Program-made: the position numbers and the translations under genes | Notes under the pieces: model-generated | What the model saw: the letters and a program-made list of their open reading frames with translations, nothing else | Databases searched by the model: none | Told to the model about the DNA's origin: nothing | NCBI RefSeq assembly: GCF_030687575.1 | Contig: NZ_CP117439.1 | Span: 3,835,501-3,899,500 of the forward strand | Direction of reading: 5' to 3' | Length of the DNA stretch: 64,000 nt | Source: Pseudomonas sp. FP2309 | Lineage (GTDB): Bacteria; Pseudomonadota; Gammaproteobacteria; Pseudomonadales; Pseudomonadaceae | Shown here: piece by piece, positions 43,006-52,140 of the stretch | Layout of the letters: every line of letters starts with the position of its first letter | How positions within the stretch are numbered: the stretch's first letter is position 1

Positions 43006-44352
43006 ATGTCCCAGTTAGAACCGCAGACTTCTGCCGTGCCCGCCATGGTGCGGCTGCCTCTCTTGCAACTGATCCTGGTAGGCCTGCAACACGTCTTGCT
43101 GATGTACGGCGGCGCCGTCGCCGTCCCCCTGATCATCGGCCAGGCTGCGGGCCTGAGCCGTGAAGAAATCGCCTTCCTGATCAACGCCGACCTGCTGGTC
43201 GCCGGCATCGCCACCGTGGTGCAATCGTTCGGCATCGGCCCGGTGGGCATTCGCATGCCGGTGATGATGGGCGCCAGTTTCGCCGCCGTCGGCAGCATGG
43301 TCGCCATGGCCGGCATGCCCGGTATCGGCCTGCAGGGCATCTTCGGCGCGACCATCGCCGCCGGGTTCTTCGGCATGCTGATCGCGCCGTTCATGTCCAA
43401 GGTGGTACGTTTTTTCCCGCCGCTGGTGACCGGCACCGTGATCACCGCCATCGGCCTGTCGCTGTTTCCCGTGGCCGTGAACTGGGCCGGGGGCGGCAGC
43501 GCGGCAGCCACCTTCGGGTCGCCGATTTACCTGGCGATCGCCGCTCTGGTACTGGCCACCATCCTGTTGATCAACCGCTTTATGCGCGGCTTCTGGGTGA
43601 ATATTTCGGTGCTGATCGGCATGGGCCTGGGCTACGCCTTGTGCGGGGCCATCGGCATGGTCGACCTCAGTGGCCTGGCCCAGGCGCCGTGGATGCAGGT
43701 GGTGACGCCGCTGCATTTCGGCATGCCCACATTCGAGCTGGCCCCCATCCTGTCGATGTGCCTGGTGGTGGTGATCATTTTTGTCGAGTCCACCGGCATG
43801 TTCCTCGCCCTGGGCAAAATCACCGATCAGGAGGTCACGCCCAGGATGCTGCGCCGTGGCTTGCTGTGCGATGCCGGCGCGTCGTTCTTCGCCGGTTTTT
43901 TCAACACCTTTACCCACTCCTCATTCGCCCAGAACATCGGCCTGGTGCAGATGACCGGCGTGCGTTGCCGCTCGGTGACGATCATGGCCGGCGCCTTCCT
44001 GATTGTGCTCAGCCTGCTGCCCAAGGCCGCGTACCTGGTGGCGTCGATCCCGCCGGCGGTACTTGGCGGCGCGGCGATTGCCATGTTCGGCATGGTCGCG
44101 GCCACGGGGATCAAGATCCTCCAGGAAGCCGACATCGCCGACCGCCGCAACCAGTTGCTGGTGGCGGTGAGCATCGGCATGGGCCTGATTCCCGTGGTGC
44201 GCCCGGAGTTCTTCGCGCAGTTGCCGTTGTGGATGAGCCCGATCACCCACAGCGGCATCGCCATGGCCACCCTCAGCGCCTTGTCGCTGAACATCCTGTT
44301 CAACATCCTCGGCGGCGCTGAGCGCGTTGCCGTTGGGCACGCCCACAGCTAA
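43006..44352 (+). CDS. NCS2 xanthine/urate permease
   Basis: A 448-residue membrane protein with about 14 helices. QHVLLMYGGAVAVPLIIG is the NCS2 start; FVESTGMFLALGKIT and NTFTHSSFAQNIGLVQMTGVRCRSV are the signature helices of the UapA/XanQ/UacT branch. NTFTHSSFAQN at the substrate site favours xanthine or urate over uracil. It imports the substrate of the PuuD pathway. It follows puuD by 109 bp. Confidence 0.9.
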   Translation: MSQLEPQTSAVPAMVRLPLLQLILVGLQHVLLMYGGAVAVPLIIGQAAGLSREEIAFLINADLLVAGIATVVQSFGIGPVGIRMPVMMGASFAAVGSMVAMAGMPGIGLQGIFGATIAAGFFGMLIAPFMSKVVRFFPPLVTGTVITAIGLSLFPVAVNWAGGGSAAATFGSPIYLAIAALVLATILLINRFMRGFWVNISVLIGMGLGYALCGAIGMVDLSGLAQAPWMQVVTPLHFGMPTFELAPILSMCLVVVIIFVESTGMFLALGKITDQEVTPRMLRRGLLCDAGASFFAGFFNTFTHSSFAQNIGLVQMTGVRCRSVTIMAGAFLIVLSLLPKAAYLVASIPPAVLGGAAIAMFGMVAATGIKILQEADIADRRNQLLVAVSIGMGLIPVVRPEFFAQLPLWMSPITHSGIAMATLSALSLNILFNILGGAERVAVGHAHS

Positions 44353-44585
44353 AGCATGCCCCATTGTCGCCGCGTGCGCGCTGTAACGGCGCACTTGAGC
44401 CCAAACCTGGGAGCCAGTATTCTCCGCGCCCGCTTGAATCGACGGTGGTTTTACCGCCTTGGCGCGGCTTTTGCTGTAGCCATAAAGCTGACCAATCAGA
44501 CGAGTTTTTAAGCGAACCCAAAGGCGCCACACCAGAGCGCCTGCGTAAAAGAAAAACCATAAAACTTTAACTCGGGAGCAACCGA

Positions 44586-45371
44586 ATGAAACCTATGTTC
44601 AAAGGCCTGATGTTGGCAGGATCCCTGCTGGCCGGCGGCCAGGCCGTGGCCGGTGACTTATTGCAGTGGCAGAACAACAGCCTGACCTACCTGTGGGGCA
44701 AGAGCTTTACCGTCAACCCGCAGATCCAGCAAACCGTCACCTTCGAACACGCCGACGCGTGGAAGTACGGCGACAACTTTGTGTTCGTCGACCGCATCTT
44801 TTACAACGGCAAGGAAGACGGCAACGTCGGCCCGAGCACCTATTACGGCGAGATCAGCCCACGGTTGTCATTCGGCAAGATGCTCGACAAGGACCTGTCT
44901 TTCGGCCCGATCAAGGATGTATTGCTGGCCCTCACTTACGAGTTCGGCGAAGGCGATAACGAGTCGTACCTGGTCGGTCCCGGCTTTGATTTGAACATCC
45001 CCGGTTTCGACTACTTCCAGCTCAACTTCTACCAGCGCCAGACCGAAGGCAATCGCGCCGGCGACGGTGTGTGGCAGATCACTCCGGTGTGGTCGTACAC
45101 CCTGCCGGTGGGCAATTCCGACATCGTGATCGACGGCTTTATGGATTGGGTGGTGGACAACGACAAGAACGCCCGCGGCACTTACCACGCCAACCTGCAC
45201 TTCAACCCGCAGGTCAAATATGACCTGGGCAAGGCGCTGCGTTGGGGCGACAAACAACTGTATGTCGGCTTTGAATACGACTACTGGAAGAACAAGTACG
45301 GGATCGAAGATTCCGGCGCGTTCAAAACGACGCAAGACACCGCAAGCTTCCTGGTCAAATACCACTTCTAA
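44586..45371 (+). CDS. Tsx/OmpK-type outer-membrane nucleoside channel
   Basis: A 261-residue beta-barrel protein with a signal peptide (residues 1-22, cut after QAVA). LLQWQNNSLTYLWGKSFTVNP and the alternating aromatic strands end in the C-terminal Phe (YHF) typical of outer-membrane proteins. The family is the nucleoside-specific Tsx/OmpK channel. Placed right after a urate/xanthine permease, it is probably the outer-membrane entry for purines or nucleosides. Confidence 0.88.
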   Translation: MKPMFKGLMLAGSLLAGGQAVAGDLLQWQNNSLTYLWGKSFTVNPQIQQTVTFEHADAWKYGDNFVFVDRIFYNGKEDGNVGPSTYYGEISPRLSFGKMLDKDLSFGPIKDVLLALTYEFGEGDNESYLVGPGFDLNIPGFDYFQLNFYQRQTEGNRAGDGVWQITPVWSYTLPVGNSDIVIDGFMDWVVDNDKNARGTYHANLHFNPQVKYDLGKALRWGDKQLYVGFEYDYWKNKYGIEDSGAFKTTQDTASFLVKYHF

Positions 45372-45390
45372 AAGTGGGACGCGGCCCCTG

Positions 45391-45412
45391 TGGGAGCTGG
45401 CTCGCCAGCTTC
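45391..45412. repeat. REP-like hairpin fragment
   Basis: TGGGAGCTGG-CTCG-CCAGCTTCC forms an imperfect stem between two convergent genes. It resembles the 'TGTGGGAGC' repeats elsewhere in the window. Confidence 0.5.
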
Positions 45413-45417
45413 CGCAT

Positions 45418-46566
45418 TCAGTTCGGGTCAAGCCCCAGGAATCGGGTGATCTCGTCACGCTTGGCCAACGCATCACTGCGCCCCAACTCGATCAACTCGC
45501 TGCAATACCCCGCCTCGAACAGCAAGTAACTCAACACCCCCGCCCCGCTCGTCTTGGTCGCCCCAGGCCCACGCAAGAACAGACGCAACGCCGCCGGCAA
45601 TTCCTGGCGATGCCGCGCCGCGATTTCATCGATCGGCTGGCTCGGCGCGATCACCAACACATCGACCGGCGCCAGGCCGCGCGCGGCACTGTCGGCAGGC
45701 TGCAAATGACTGAACTGGTTCAGGCGCTCCAGCAGTTCGATATCGCTTTCCAGGCTGTCGATGAACGTACTGTTGAGCATATGCCCGCCGATCTGCGCCA
45801 GGGTCGGTTGCTGGCCGGTGTAACTGCGTTGTATCGCCGGCTCATTACCCCGTGGGTTGCCGCTGACACCCACCACCAATACGCGGCTGGCGCCCAGGTG
45901 CAGGGCCGGACTGATCGGGGCTGACTGGCGCACGGCACCGTCGCCGAAATATTCCTGGTCGAGTTTCACCGGGGCAAACAACAGCGGGATCGCCGAACTG
46001 GCCAACAGGTGTTCAACCGTCAGTTGGGTGGGCACGCCGATACGCCGATGGCGTAACCACGCGTCGATGCTGCCGCCGCCCTGGTAGAAGGTCACCGCTT
46101 GCCCCGACTCATAGCCGAACGCGGTGACAGCGACCGCATGCAGGTGTTTTTGTCGGATGGCCTCGTCGATGCCGGCCAAGTGCAGCTTGTCCTGCAGCAA
46201 ATCGCGCAGCGGTGAACTGTTGAGCAACGCCACTGGAAACTGGCGGCCGAAGCCAAACAGGCTGTGGATCAGGAAACGACTGGCCTGGCGCACCACGCCC
46301 GGCCAGTCGCTGCGCAGCACCTGATGGCTGCGAAAACTTTGCCAGAACGCGGTGAGATGTTGCACCGAGGCCTTGAAGTCCATCGCACCGCTGGCCAGGC
46401 TCACGGCGTTGATCGCACCGGCCGACGTGCCGACGATCACCGGAAACGGATTGGCTGCCCCCGGCGGCAACAACTCGGCAATCGCCGCCAATACCCCCAC
46501 CTGATACGCCGCTCGCGCCCCCCCGCCGGAAAGAATCAAGCCTGTAACCGGTTCAGCTGGGCGCAT
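45418..46566 (-). CDS. Patatin-like phospholipase
   Basis: A 382-residue serine lipase of the patatin family. LILSGGGARAAYQVGVLAAI gives the oxyanion loop, VIVGTSAGAIN the nucleophile Ser near residue 50, and YFGDGAVRQSAPISPAL the catalytic Asp of the dyad near 210. No signal peptide is seen, so it is probably cytoplasmic or membrane-peripheral. It is followed downstream only by a convergent gene. Confidence 0.9.
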   Translation of the reverse strand: MRPAEPVTGLILSGGGARAAYQVGVLAAIAELLPPGAANPFPVIVGTSAGAINAVSLASGAMDFKASVQHLTAFWQSFRSHQVLRSDWPGVVRQASRFLIHSLFGFGRQFPVALLNSSPLRDLLQDKLHLAGIDEAIRQKHLHAVAVTAFGYESGQAVTFYQGGGSIDAWLRHRRIGVPTQLTVEHLLASSAIPLLFAPVKLDQEYFGDGAVRQSAPISPALHLGASRVLVVGVSGNPRGNEPAIQRSYTGQQPTLAQIGGHMLNSTFIDSLESDIELLERLNQFSHLQPADSAARGLAPVDVLVIAPSQPIDEIAARHRQELPAALRLFLRGPGATKTSGAGVLSYLLFEAGYCSELIELGRSDALAKRDEITRFLGLDPN

Positions 46567-46596
46567 CGCGTCACTCCATGGTGGGGAAAGTCGGTG

Positions 46597-47529
46597 TTAA
46601 CGGCGTTTTTCGTAGAGCTTCGGTTCGCCCGGTGGCCGGCTCTTGAAGCGGCGGTGGGTCCACAAGTATTGCTCGGGGCATTCACGCACCGCCGTTTCGA
46701 TCCACCGGTTGATGCGCAGGCAATCGATTTCGTCGGTTTCGCCGGGGAAGTCGCTCAGCGGCGGGTGGATCACCAGGCGGTAACCACTGCCATCGGCCAG
46801 GCGCTCCTGGGTGAACGGCACCACCAGCGCCTTGCCCAGCTTGGCGAACTTGCTGGTGGCGGTGACGGTGGCGGCCTGGATGCCGAACAGCGGCACGAAG
46901 ATGCTTTGTTTAGCGCCGTAGTCCTGGTCCGGCGCGTACCAGATGGCGCGACCGGCCCGCAGCAGCTTGAGCATGCCGCGTACGTCTTCGCGTTCGATGG
47001 CCAGGGAATCGAGGTTATGCCGCTCGCGGCCACGGCGCTGGATAAAGTCGAACAACGGGTTGCCGTGCTCGCGGTACATGCCATCGATGGTGTGCTTTTG
47101 GCCGAGCAGTGCCGCGCCGATTTCCAGGGTGGTGAAGTGCAGGGCCATCAGGATCACGCCCTTGCCTTCCAACTGGGCCTGTTTGAGGTGCTCGAGGCCT
47201 TCGACATGGGCCAGGCGTGCCAGACGCTGGCGCGACCACCACCAGCTCATGGCCATTTCAAAGAAGGCGATGCCGGTGGAGGCAAAGTTCTGCTTGAGCA
47301 GTTGCTTGCGTTCTTTGGCGGATTTTTCCGGGAAGCACAGTTCCAGGTTGCGCGCAGCGATGCGCCGACGTTCGCCGGCCACACGGTACATGCCGGCGCC
47401 CAGCAGCCGACCAATGGTCAGCAGCGCGCGATAAGGCAGCTGGGTGACCAGCCACAACAGGCCGAGCCCCAGCCATAACAGCCAGAAACGCGGGTGAAAG
47501 AATGCAGCTCGAAAACGCGGGCGATCCAT
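46597..47529 (-). CDS. lpxL: Lipid A biosynthesis lauroyl acyltransferase
   Basis: A 310-residue membrane-bound acyltransferase of the LpxL/HtrB family. One N-terminal helix (FWLLWLGLGLLWLVTQLP) anchors it, and LMALHFTTLEIG contains the catalytic HX4E motif. It adds a secondary acyl chain to lipid A. I start at ATG 47529; the frame upstream is not family-like. Its position divergent from minC is conserved, as I recall, in P. aeruginosa (htrB-minC). Confidence 0.92.
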   Translation of the reverse strand: MDRPRFRAAFFHPRFWLLWLGLGLLWLVTQLPYRALLTIGRLLGAGMYRVAGERRRIAARNLELCFPEKSAKERKQLLKQNFASTGIAFFEMAMSWWWSRQRLARLAHVEGLEHLKQAQLEGKGVILMALHFTTLEIGAALLGQKHTIDGMYREHGNPLFDFIQRRGRERHNLDSLAIEREDVRGMLKLLRAGRAIWYAPDQDYGAKQSIFVPLFGIQAATVTATSKFAKLGKALVVPFTQERLADGSGYRLVIHPPLSDFPGETDEIDCLRINRWIETAVRECPEQYLWTHRRFKSRPPGEPKLYEKRR

Positions 47530-47648
47530 TACAGATTCCGGTAAAGACAGGGCCGCGCATTCTACAACGGTTCGACTCGGCTTGCGGCGGGTGAGTGTTC
47601 TCGTTATAAGTCTCGACACTTTTCGTGACAAGCCGCTTTATGCCGACC

Positions 47649-48386
47649 ATGAGCCAAACCGAACCGCTAGACAGAGATCCCGTGTTCCAGCTGAAGGGCA
47701 GCATGCTCGCCATTACCGTGCTGGAACTGGCCCGCAACGACCTCGAGGCCCTGGACCGCCAGCTCGCCGCCAAGGTCGCCCTGGCGCCGAACTTCTTCAA
47801 CAATGCCCCGCTGGTGCTGGCGCTGGACAAACTGCCGGCCGGCCAGGGCGTCATCGATCTGCCCGGTCTGATGCGCGTGTGCCGCTCCCATGGCCTGCGC
47901 ACTCTGGCCATTCGTGCCAGCCGTATTGAAGACATTGCCGCCGCCATCGCGATTGAACTGCCAGTACTGCCGCCGTCCGGTGCGCGCGAACGTCCACTGG
48001 AACCGTTAGTCGACGAAGTGAAGAAAAAACCGGAAAAACCGCCGGAGCCGATGATCAAGCCTACAAAGATCATCACCTCTCCCGTACGCGGCGGGCAGCA
48101 GATTTACGCCGATGGAAGCGACCTGGTAGTGATCGCCTCGGTCAGCCCCGGCGCGGAACTTCTCGCCGATGGGAACATCCATGTATACGGCCCGATGCGC
48201 GGACGTGCACTCGCTGGCATCAAGGGCGATATCAAGGCGCGTATTTTTTGTCAGCAGTTGACCGCTGAGCTGGTGTCCATCGCAGGCCGGTACAAGGTTT
48301 CCGAAGATTTGCGCCGTGACCCGCTGTGGGGGGCCGGGGTGCAAGTCAGCCTGGCGGGCGATGTGTTGAACATCACCCGGCTTTAA
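47649..48386 (+). CDS. minC: Septum site-determining protein MinC
   Basis: A 245-residue division inhibitor. The N-terminal domain ([18 protein letters not shown], residues 9-100) contacts FtsZ. After a Pro/Lys-rich linker (about 115-140) the C-terminal beta-helix domain ([46 protein letters not shown]) binds MinD. I start at ATG 47649 (MSQTEP), matching relatives, not the ATG 9 bases earlier. Confidence 0.96.
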   Translation: MSQTEPLDRDPVFQLKGSMLAITVLELARNDLEALDRQLAAKVALAPNFFNNAPLVLALDKLPAGQGVIDLPGLMRVCRSHGLRTLAIRASRIEDIAAAIAIELPVLPPSGARERPLEPLVDEVKKKPEKPPEPMIKPTKIITSPVRGGQQIYADGSDLVVIASVSPGAELLADGNIHVYGPMRGRALAGIKGDIKARIFCQQLTAELVSIAGRYKVSEDLRRDPLWGAGVQVSLAGDVLNITRL

Positions 48387-48451
48387 CGGATACTGCCGCA
48401 TTTTCCAAGCATCTCTAGACTCTGATAGCACAGCGAAACCGGCATTACTTG

Positions 48452-48508
48452 TGTAGGAATAATCGGAAGTTGGCGTTCCCTTTACGGGAACCACATCTTT
48501 TTCCTACA
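48452..48508 (+). terminator. Nested hairpin in the minC-minD gap
   Basis: An outer inverted repeat TGTAGGAA (48452-48459) / TTCCTACA (48501-48508) encloses an inner stem GTTCCC-TTTAC-GGGAAC (48475-48491), which is followed by CACATCTTTTT. The inner hairpin can act as a terminator after minC. The structure lies in a 201-bp gap. Confidence 0.6.
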
Positions 48509-48587
48509 AGGGCTGTCCGCCTGCAGCGAGTTTCAAGAGATGTTTTTCAGGGGCTGAAAAGTCCTTTTTCCTTAGGGGTGAAACACC

Positions 48588-49400
48588 TTGGCCAAGATTC
48601 TCGTGGTTACATCCGGCAAGGGTGGTGTGGGTAAGACCACCACCAGCGCCGCTATCGGTACCGGCCTCGCTCTGCGCGGCCACAAGACAGTCATCGTCGA
48701 CTTCGACGTCGGTTTGCGTAACCTCGACCTGATCATGGGCTGCGAACGCCGCGTGGTGTATGACTTCGTCAACGTGGTGAACGGCGAAGCGAACCTGCAA
48801 CAGGCCCTGATCAAGGACAAGCGTCTTGAGAACCTGTACGTCCTGGCCGCCAGCCAGACCCGCGACAAAGACGCGCTGACCAAAGAAGGCGTAGGCAAAG
48901 TTCTCGCTGAACTGAAAGAAAACTTCGAATACGTGGTCTGCGACTCCCCGGCCGGTATCGAAACCGGTGCTCACCTGGCGATGTACTTCGCCGATGAAGC
49001 CATCGTGGTGACCAACCCGGAAGTCTCCTCCGTACGTGACTCGGACCGCATGCTGGGCCTGTTGGCCAGCAAGTCCCAGCGCGCCGAAAAAGGTGAGGAC
49101 CCGATCAAAGAGCACCTGCTGCTCACCCGTTACAACCCTGAGCGCGTCAGCAATGGCGAAATGCTTGGTGTTGAAGACGTGAAGGAAATCCTCGCCGTGA
49201 CCCTGCTGGGCGTGATCCCGGAATCCCAGGCCGTGCTGAAGGCTTCCAACCAGGGCGTGCCGGTGATTCTCGACGACCAGAGCGACGCCGGCCAGGCATA
49301 CAGCGATGCTGTCGATCGCTTGCTGGGCAAGACCGTGGAACATCGCTTCCTCGATGTAAAGAAGAAGGGATTCTTCGAGCGTATCTTTGGAGGCAACTAA
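48588..49400 (+). CDS. minD: Septum site-determining ATPase MinD
   Basis: A 270-residue ParA/MinD ATPase. The deviant Walker A is SGKGGVGKTTTSA near residues 9-20, and VDFDVGLRNLDLIMG follows. The C-terminal amphipathic helix (DVKKKGFFERIFGG) anchors it to membrane. It starts with TTG at 48588 after AGGGG, as the conserved MAKILVVTSGKGG shows. It oscillates with MinE and activates MinC at cell poles. Confidence 0.97.
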   Translation: MAKILVVTSGKGGVGKTTTSAAIGTGLALRGHKTVIVDFDVGLRNLDLIMGCERRVVYDFVNVVNGEANLQQALIKDKRLENLYVLAASQTRDKDALTKEGVGKVLAELKENFEYVVCDSPAGIETGAHLAMYFADEAIVVTNPEVSSVRDSDRMLGLLASKSQRAEKGEDPIKEHLLLTRYNPERVSNGEMLGVEDVKEILAVTLLGVIPESQAVLKASNQGVPVILDDQSDAGQAYSDAVDRLLGKTVEHRFLDVKKKGFFERIFGGN

Positions 49401-49403
49401 ACA

Positions 49404-49658
49404 ATGAAATTTCTCGACTTCTTTCGCGCCAACAAAAAACCAAGTACCGCATCGGTCGCGAAAGAGCGTCTACAGATCATCGTGGCGCACGAACGCGGCC
49501 AACGCAGCACCCCGGACTACCTGCCAGCCTTGCAGAAGGAGCTGGTCGAGGTGATCCGCAAGTACGTCAATATCGGCAACGATGACGTGCATGTCGCCCT
49601 GGAAAATGACGGCAGCTGCTCGATTCTGGAACTCAATATCACCCTGCCTGATCGTTAA
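49404..49658 (+). CDS. minE: Cell division topological specificity factor MinE
   Basis: An 84-residue MinE. The N-terminal [32 protein letters not shown] includes the membrane-targeting and anti-MinCD segment ([12 protein letters not shown]), followed by the dimerisation domain. It stimulates MinD ATPase and drives pole-to-pole oscillation. It begins 3 bp after minD. Confidence 0.97.
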   Translation: MKFLDFFRANKKPSTASVAKERLQIIVAHERGQRSTPDYLPALQKELVEVIRKYVNIGNDDVHVALENDGSCSILELNITLPDR

Positions 49659-49754
49659 TCGAAAAGGCGGCCGCCACGGCGGCTCGATCACCCTGATCCC
49701 ATTGCGGGGCCTGGGCGGTCGAGCCGCCGTTGGCGTTTGTTACGAGGCTGTTTA

Positions 49755-50390
49755 ATGCCGCTGTCCAACATCCATATCCTTCATCAGGACGACGCTGTCC
49801 TGGTGGTGAACAAGCCGACCCTGCTGCTCTCGGTGCCTGGCCGCGCCGACGACAACAAGGATTGCCTGATCACCCGCCTGCAGGAAAACGGCTACCCCGA
49901 AGCCCGCATCGTCCATCGCCTGGATTGGGAAACCTCGGGGATCATCCTGTTGGCCCGCGACGCCGACACCCATCGCGAACTGTCCCGCCAGTTTCACGAC
50001 CGTGAAACCGAAAAGGCCTACACCGCATTGGCCTGGGGCCAGCCGGAACTGGACAGCGGCAGTATCGACCTGCCCCTGCGCTACGACCCGCCGACCAAGC
50101 CCCGCCACGTGGTGGACCACGAGTTCGGCAAGCACGCGCTGACCTTCTGGAAAGTGCTGGAACGCTGTGGCGATTGGTGCCGAGTGGAACTGACGCCGAT
50201 CACCGGGCGCTCGCACCAGTTGCGCGTGCACATGCTCTCCATCGGTCACCCGCTGCTGGGTGACGGCCTGTATGCCCACGAACAAGCCCTCGCGGCATGG
50301 CCACGCCTGTGCCTGCACGCCAGCATGCTGAGCTTTACGCACCCGCAAAGCGGCGAGCGCTTGCGTTTCGAGTGCCCGGCGCCGTTCTAA
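49755..50390 (+). CDS. rluA: RluA family RNA pseudouridine synthase
   Basis: A 211-residue pseudouridine synthase. ARIVHRLDWETSGIILLARD contains the catalytic Asp in the HRLDxxTSG motif, and ELTPITGRSHQLRVHMLSIGHPLLGD is the second signature. The compact size without an S4 domain fits RluA, which modifies 23S rRNA U746 and tRNA U32. It follows minE as, from memory, in P. aeruginosa. Confidence 0.92.
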   Translation: MPLSNIHILHQDDAVLVVNKPTLLLSVPGRADDNKDCLITRLQENGYPEARIVHRLDWETSGIILLARDADTHRELSRQFHDRETEKAYTALAWGQPELDSGSIDLPLRYDPPTKPRHVVDHEFGKHALTFWKVLERCGDWCRVELTPITGRSHQLRVHMLSIGHPLLGDGLYAHEQALAAWPRLCLHASMLSFTHPQSGERLRFECPAPF

Positions 50391-50410
50391 GTTTGGCAAT
50401 TGGCCAAGCG

Positions 50411-50434
50411 TGTGGGAGCAAACGCGCTCCCACA
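50411..50434. repeat. REP-like hairpin TGTGGGAGC...GCTCCCACA
   Basis: A perfect 9-bp stem (50411-50419 with 50426-50434). It shares the TGTGGGA arm with the repeat at 22653-22680. It lies between rluA and the aminopeptidase gene. Confidence 0.7.
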
Positions 50435-50508
50435 TTTGTTCTGCGTCTTCTTCGCCACCGAGCTAAACCAATACGGTAAACTCCGCGCATTGCTGTCTGG
50501 AGCTATTT

Positions 50509-51798
50509 ATGCGCGAAGCGTTGAATCAAGGCCTGATCGACTTCCTCAAGGCCTCCCCTACTCCTTTTCATGCCACTGCCGCCCTGGCCCAACGCCTGGA
50601 AGCGGCGGGTTACCAGCGTCTGGATGAGCGCGAAACCTGGACCACCGAAGCCAACGGTCGCTATTACGTCACCCGTAACGACTCCTCGATCATCGCCTTC
50701 AAACTCGGCCGTCACTCGCCGTTGCAGGGCGGTATCCGCCTGGTCGGCGCCCACACCGACAGCCCATGCCTGCGGGTCAAGCCGCAGCCCGAACTGCAAC
50801 GGCAGGGCTTCTGGCAGCTGGGCGTGGAAGTCTACGGCGGCGCGCTGCTGGCGCCTTGGTTCGACCGTGACCTGTCCCTGGCCGGCCGCGTGACATTCCG
50901 GCGCGACGGCAAGGTCGAAAGCCAACTGATCGACTTCAAGCTGCCCATCGCAATCATTCCCAACCTGGCCATTCACCTCAACCGTGAAGCTAATCAGGGC
51001 TGGGCGATCAATGCCCAGACCGAGCTGCCGCCGATCCTCGCGCAGTTCGCCGGTGACGAGCGCGTGGACTTCCGCGCCGTGCTCACCGAGCAACTGGCGC
51101 GCGAACATGGGCTCAATGCCGATGTGGTGCTCGATTACGAGCTGAGCTTCTACGACACCCAAAGCGCCGCGGTGATTGGCCTCAACGGTGACTTTATCGC
51201 CGGTGCGCGGCTGGACAACCTGCTGTCGTGCTACGCCGGCCTGCAAGCCTTGCTCACCAGCGAAAGCGATGAAACCTGCGTGCTGGTGTGCAACGACCAC
51301 GAAGAAGTCGGTTCCTGCTCGGCGTGCGGCGCCGATGGACCGATGCTGGAACAGACCCTGCGCCGCCTGTTGCCCGAAGGTGATGAGTTCGTGCGCACCA
51401 TTCAAAAATCGCTGCTGGTGTCGGCCGACAATGCCCACGGTGTGCACCCCAACTACGCCGACAAACACGACGCCAACCACGGTCCCAAGCTCAATGCCGG
51501 CCCGGTGATCAAGGTCAACAGCAACCAGCGCTACGCCACCAACAGCGAAACCGCCGGATTCTTCCGCCACCTGTGCATGGCCGAAGAAGTGCCAGTGCAG
51601 AGCTTCGTGGTGCGCAGCGACATGGGCTGCGGTTCAACCATCGGCCCGATTACCGCCAGCCACCTGGGCGTGCGCACCGTGGACATCGGCCTGCCGACGT
51701 TCGCCATGCACTCCATCCGTGAGCTGTGCGGCAGCCACGACCTGGCGCACCTGGTGAAGGTGCTGGGCGCGTTCTACGCCAGTCGCGACCTGCCCTGA
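50509..51798 (+). CDS. apeB: M18 family aminopeptidase
   Basis: A 429-residue metallopeptidase of the aspartyl/lysyl aminopeptidase family. [12 protein letters not shown] near residue 84, the bridging-Asp region [17 protein letters not shown] near 232, CNDHEEVGS near 262 and [17 protein letters not shown] near 305 give the two-zinc site. [12 protein letters not shown] lies near the end. It is a cytoplasmic exopeptidase. Confidence 0.92.
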   Translation: MREALNQGLIDFLKASPTPFHATAALAQRLEAAGYQRLDERETWTTEANGRYYVTRNDSSIIAFKLGRHSPLQGGIRLVGAHTDSPCLRVKPQPELQRQGFWQLGVEVYGGALLAPWFDRDLSLAGRVTFRRDGKVESQLIDFKLPIAIIPNLAIHLNREANQGWAINAQTELPPILAQFAGDERVDFRAVLTEQLAREHGLNADVVLDYELSFYDTQSAAVIGLNGDFIAGARLDNLLSCYAGLQALLTSESDETCVLVCNDHEEVGSCSACGADGPMLEQTLRRLLPEGDEFVRTIQKSLLVSADNAHGVHPNYADKHDANHGPKLNAGPVIKVNSNQRYATNSETAGFFRHLCMAEEVPVQSFVVRSDMGCGSTIGPITASHLGVRTVDIGLPTFAMHSIRELCGSHDLAHLVKVLGAFYASRDLP

Positions 51799-51803
51799 CA
51801 ATC

Positions 51804-51827
51804 CGGGAGGGGGTTCTCCCCCTCCCG
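51804..51827 (+). terminator. Hairpin after the M18 aminopeptidase gene
   Basis: CGGGAGGGGG, loop TTCT, CCCCCTCCCG: a perfect 10-bp GC stem six bases after the stop codon. There is no T-run, so termination may be partial. Confidence 0.65.
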
Positions 51828-51911
51828 CATTCATCTGATCCAGATCATCTGCACTTCCCGCAATCCGACCTAGACTTGTCAGTATTCCCACCCCGACAAG
51901 GCCGTCGTCTC

Positions 51912-52088
51912 ATGATTTCCATGTCCTCCTTCCACGCCATGCTCATCCCTATTCTGATCGGCATGATCATGCTCGCGGTGGGTTTCAACTTTCGCGACAA
52001 GCCTCTGGGCGTGTTCGGCATGTGGGTCGGCATGCTGCTGATCCTGGGCACTGTGGTGTACAAGATCCTCGCCAAACTGGCCGAATGA
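51912..52088 (+). CDS. Small membrane protein, hypothetical
   Basis: A 58-residue protein with two hydrophobic helices (residues ~8-24 and 34-51) separated by NFRDKPLG. It starts at ATG 51912; no strong ribosome site is seen. It lies 52 bp before the MscS-type channel gene and could be its operon partner. I do not recognise a family. Confidence 0.6.
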   Translation: MISMSSFHAMLIPILIGMIMLAVGFNFRDKPLGVFGMWVGMLLILGTVVYKILAKLAE

Positions 52089-52140
52089 CGCGGGCACTCG
52101 TACACTCGGCCAACCCGTCGTCTCCAAGGTTGACCGCCTC

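Noticed and set aside
49678..49728. GGCGGCTCGA / TCGAGCCGCC inverted repeat between minE and rluA
   Set aside because: A 31-base loop with no T-run; too weak to call a terminator or operator.
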